In this document: piece after piece, positions 63,996 through 64,000 of the stretch
How the letters are laid out: each line of letters starts with the position of its first letter
Numbering within the stretch: the stretch's first letter is position 1
Assembly (NCBI GenBank): GCA_947498065.1
Contig: CANMIS010000002.1
Span: 372,001-436,000 of the forward strand
Reading direction: 5' to 3'
Source: an uncultured Erythrobacter sp.
GTDB taxonomy: Bacteria; Pseudomonadota; Alphaproteobacteria; Sphingomonadales; Sphingomonadaceae
DNA: 64,000 nucleotides
Position numbers and translations under genes: made by a program
Notes under the pieces: model-generated
What the model was told of the DNA's origin: nothing
Database searches by the model: none
Seen by the model: only the letters and a program-made list of their open reading frames with translations

Positions 63996-64000
63996 GCTGG

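Overview
The window reads as a chromosomal segment of a GC-rich alphaproteobacterium, most probably of the order Sphingomonadales and close to Erythrobacter/Altererythrobacter. This is inferred from the gene set: an HWE-type histidine kinase with GAF and PAS domains, an isovaleryl-CoA dehydrogenase and methylcrotonyl-CoA carboxylase beta pair, a MidA-like methyltransferase beside lgt, many small lipoproteins, frequent ATGA overlaps and TTG/GTG starts. No species can be named from sequence alone. No rRNA, tRNA, CRISPR array, insertion sequence or prophage was recognised. Most of the window is ordinary core and near-core genome.

Layout. 1-2.7 kb: the 5' part of an acyl-CoA ligase (cut by the window edge), then divergent lgt and a midA-like gene. 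2.7-7.0 kb, minus strand: a tight run of GAF-PAS-HWE kinase, lipoprotein, ABC ATPase and a fused permease/substrate-binding protein for an osmoprotectant-type transporter. 7.2-10.8 kb: a leucine-catabolism operon (ivd, DUF1330 protein, membrane protein, mccB, small protein) that ends at a palindromic repeat with no mccA. 11-17 kb: acyltransferase, TetR regulator, M50-like membrane protease, AI-2E family protein and gyrB. 17.2-20.4 kb: a Tat-exported nitroreductase-like protein, a MarR regulator and an acyl-CoA ligase behind a promoter that carries a palindrome. 20.4-21.9 kb: a gene-poor stretch with a likely 27-residue peptide gene and a strongly structured, possibly RNA-coding region before guaA.

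23.5-43.4 kb: housekeeping and scattered hypothetical genes, including two HhH-GPD DNA glycosylases (one nth), two SDR/hydrolase-type enzymes, an S41 peptidase, a nitronate monooxygenase, a solitary ABC ATPase, nadB, a VOC protein, a TraB/GumN-like protein and an NrtS-like protein. 43.9-50.6 kb: nrdA and nrdB (class I ribonucleotide reductase) are separated by a cluster of very small membrane and lipoproteins, a PilZ protein and a GGDEF diguanylate cyclase. 50.6-52.2 kb: an AT-rich gene with a deoxyribosyltransferase/TIR-like motif abuts nrdB, followed by a gene whose reading frame is interrupted in frame by a block of GC-rich palindromes. 52.3-57.4 kb: secreted and lipid-anchored small proteins, two staphylococcal-nuclease-like proteins and an orphan bufferin-like (DUF2282) precursor. 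57.6-64 kb: argB, yggT, folD, a second palindromic repeat, a lipoprotein, marC-like, tetR, a serine hydrolase and a Lon-N-domain protein.

The points most worth a second look are the deoxyribosyltransferase/TIR-like gene at 50636-51595, the in-frame palindromic insertion at 51831-51911, the lipobox-bearing orphan bufferin-like gene at 57066-57398, and the structured intergenic region at 21443-21684.
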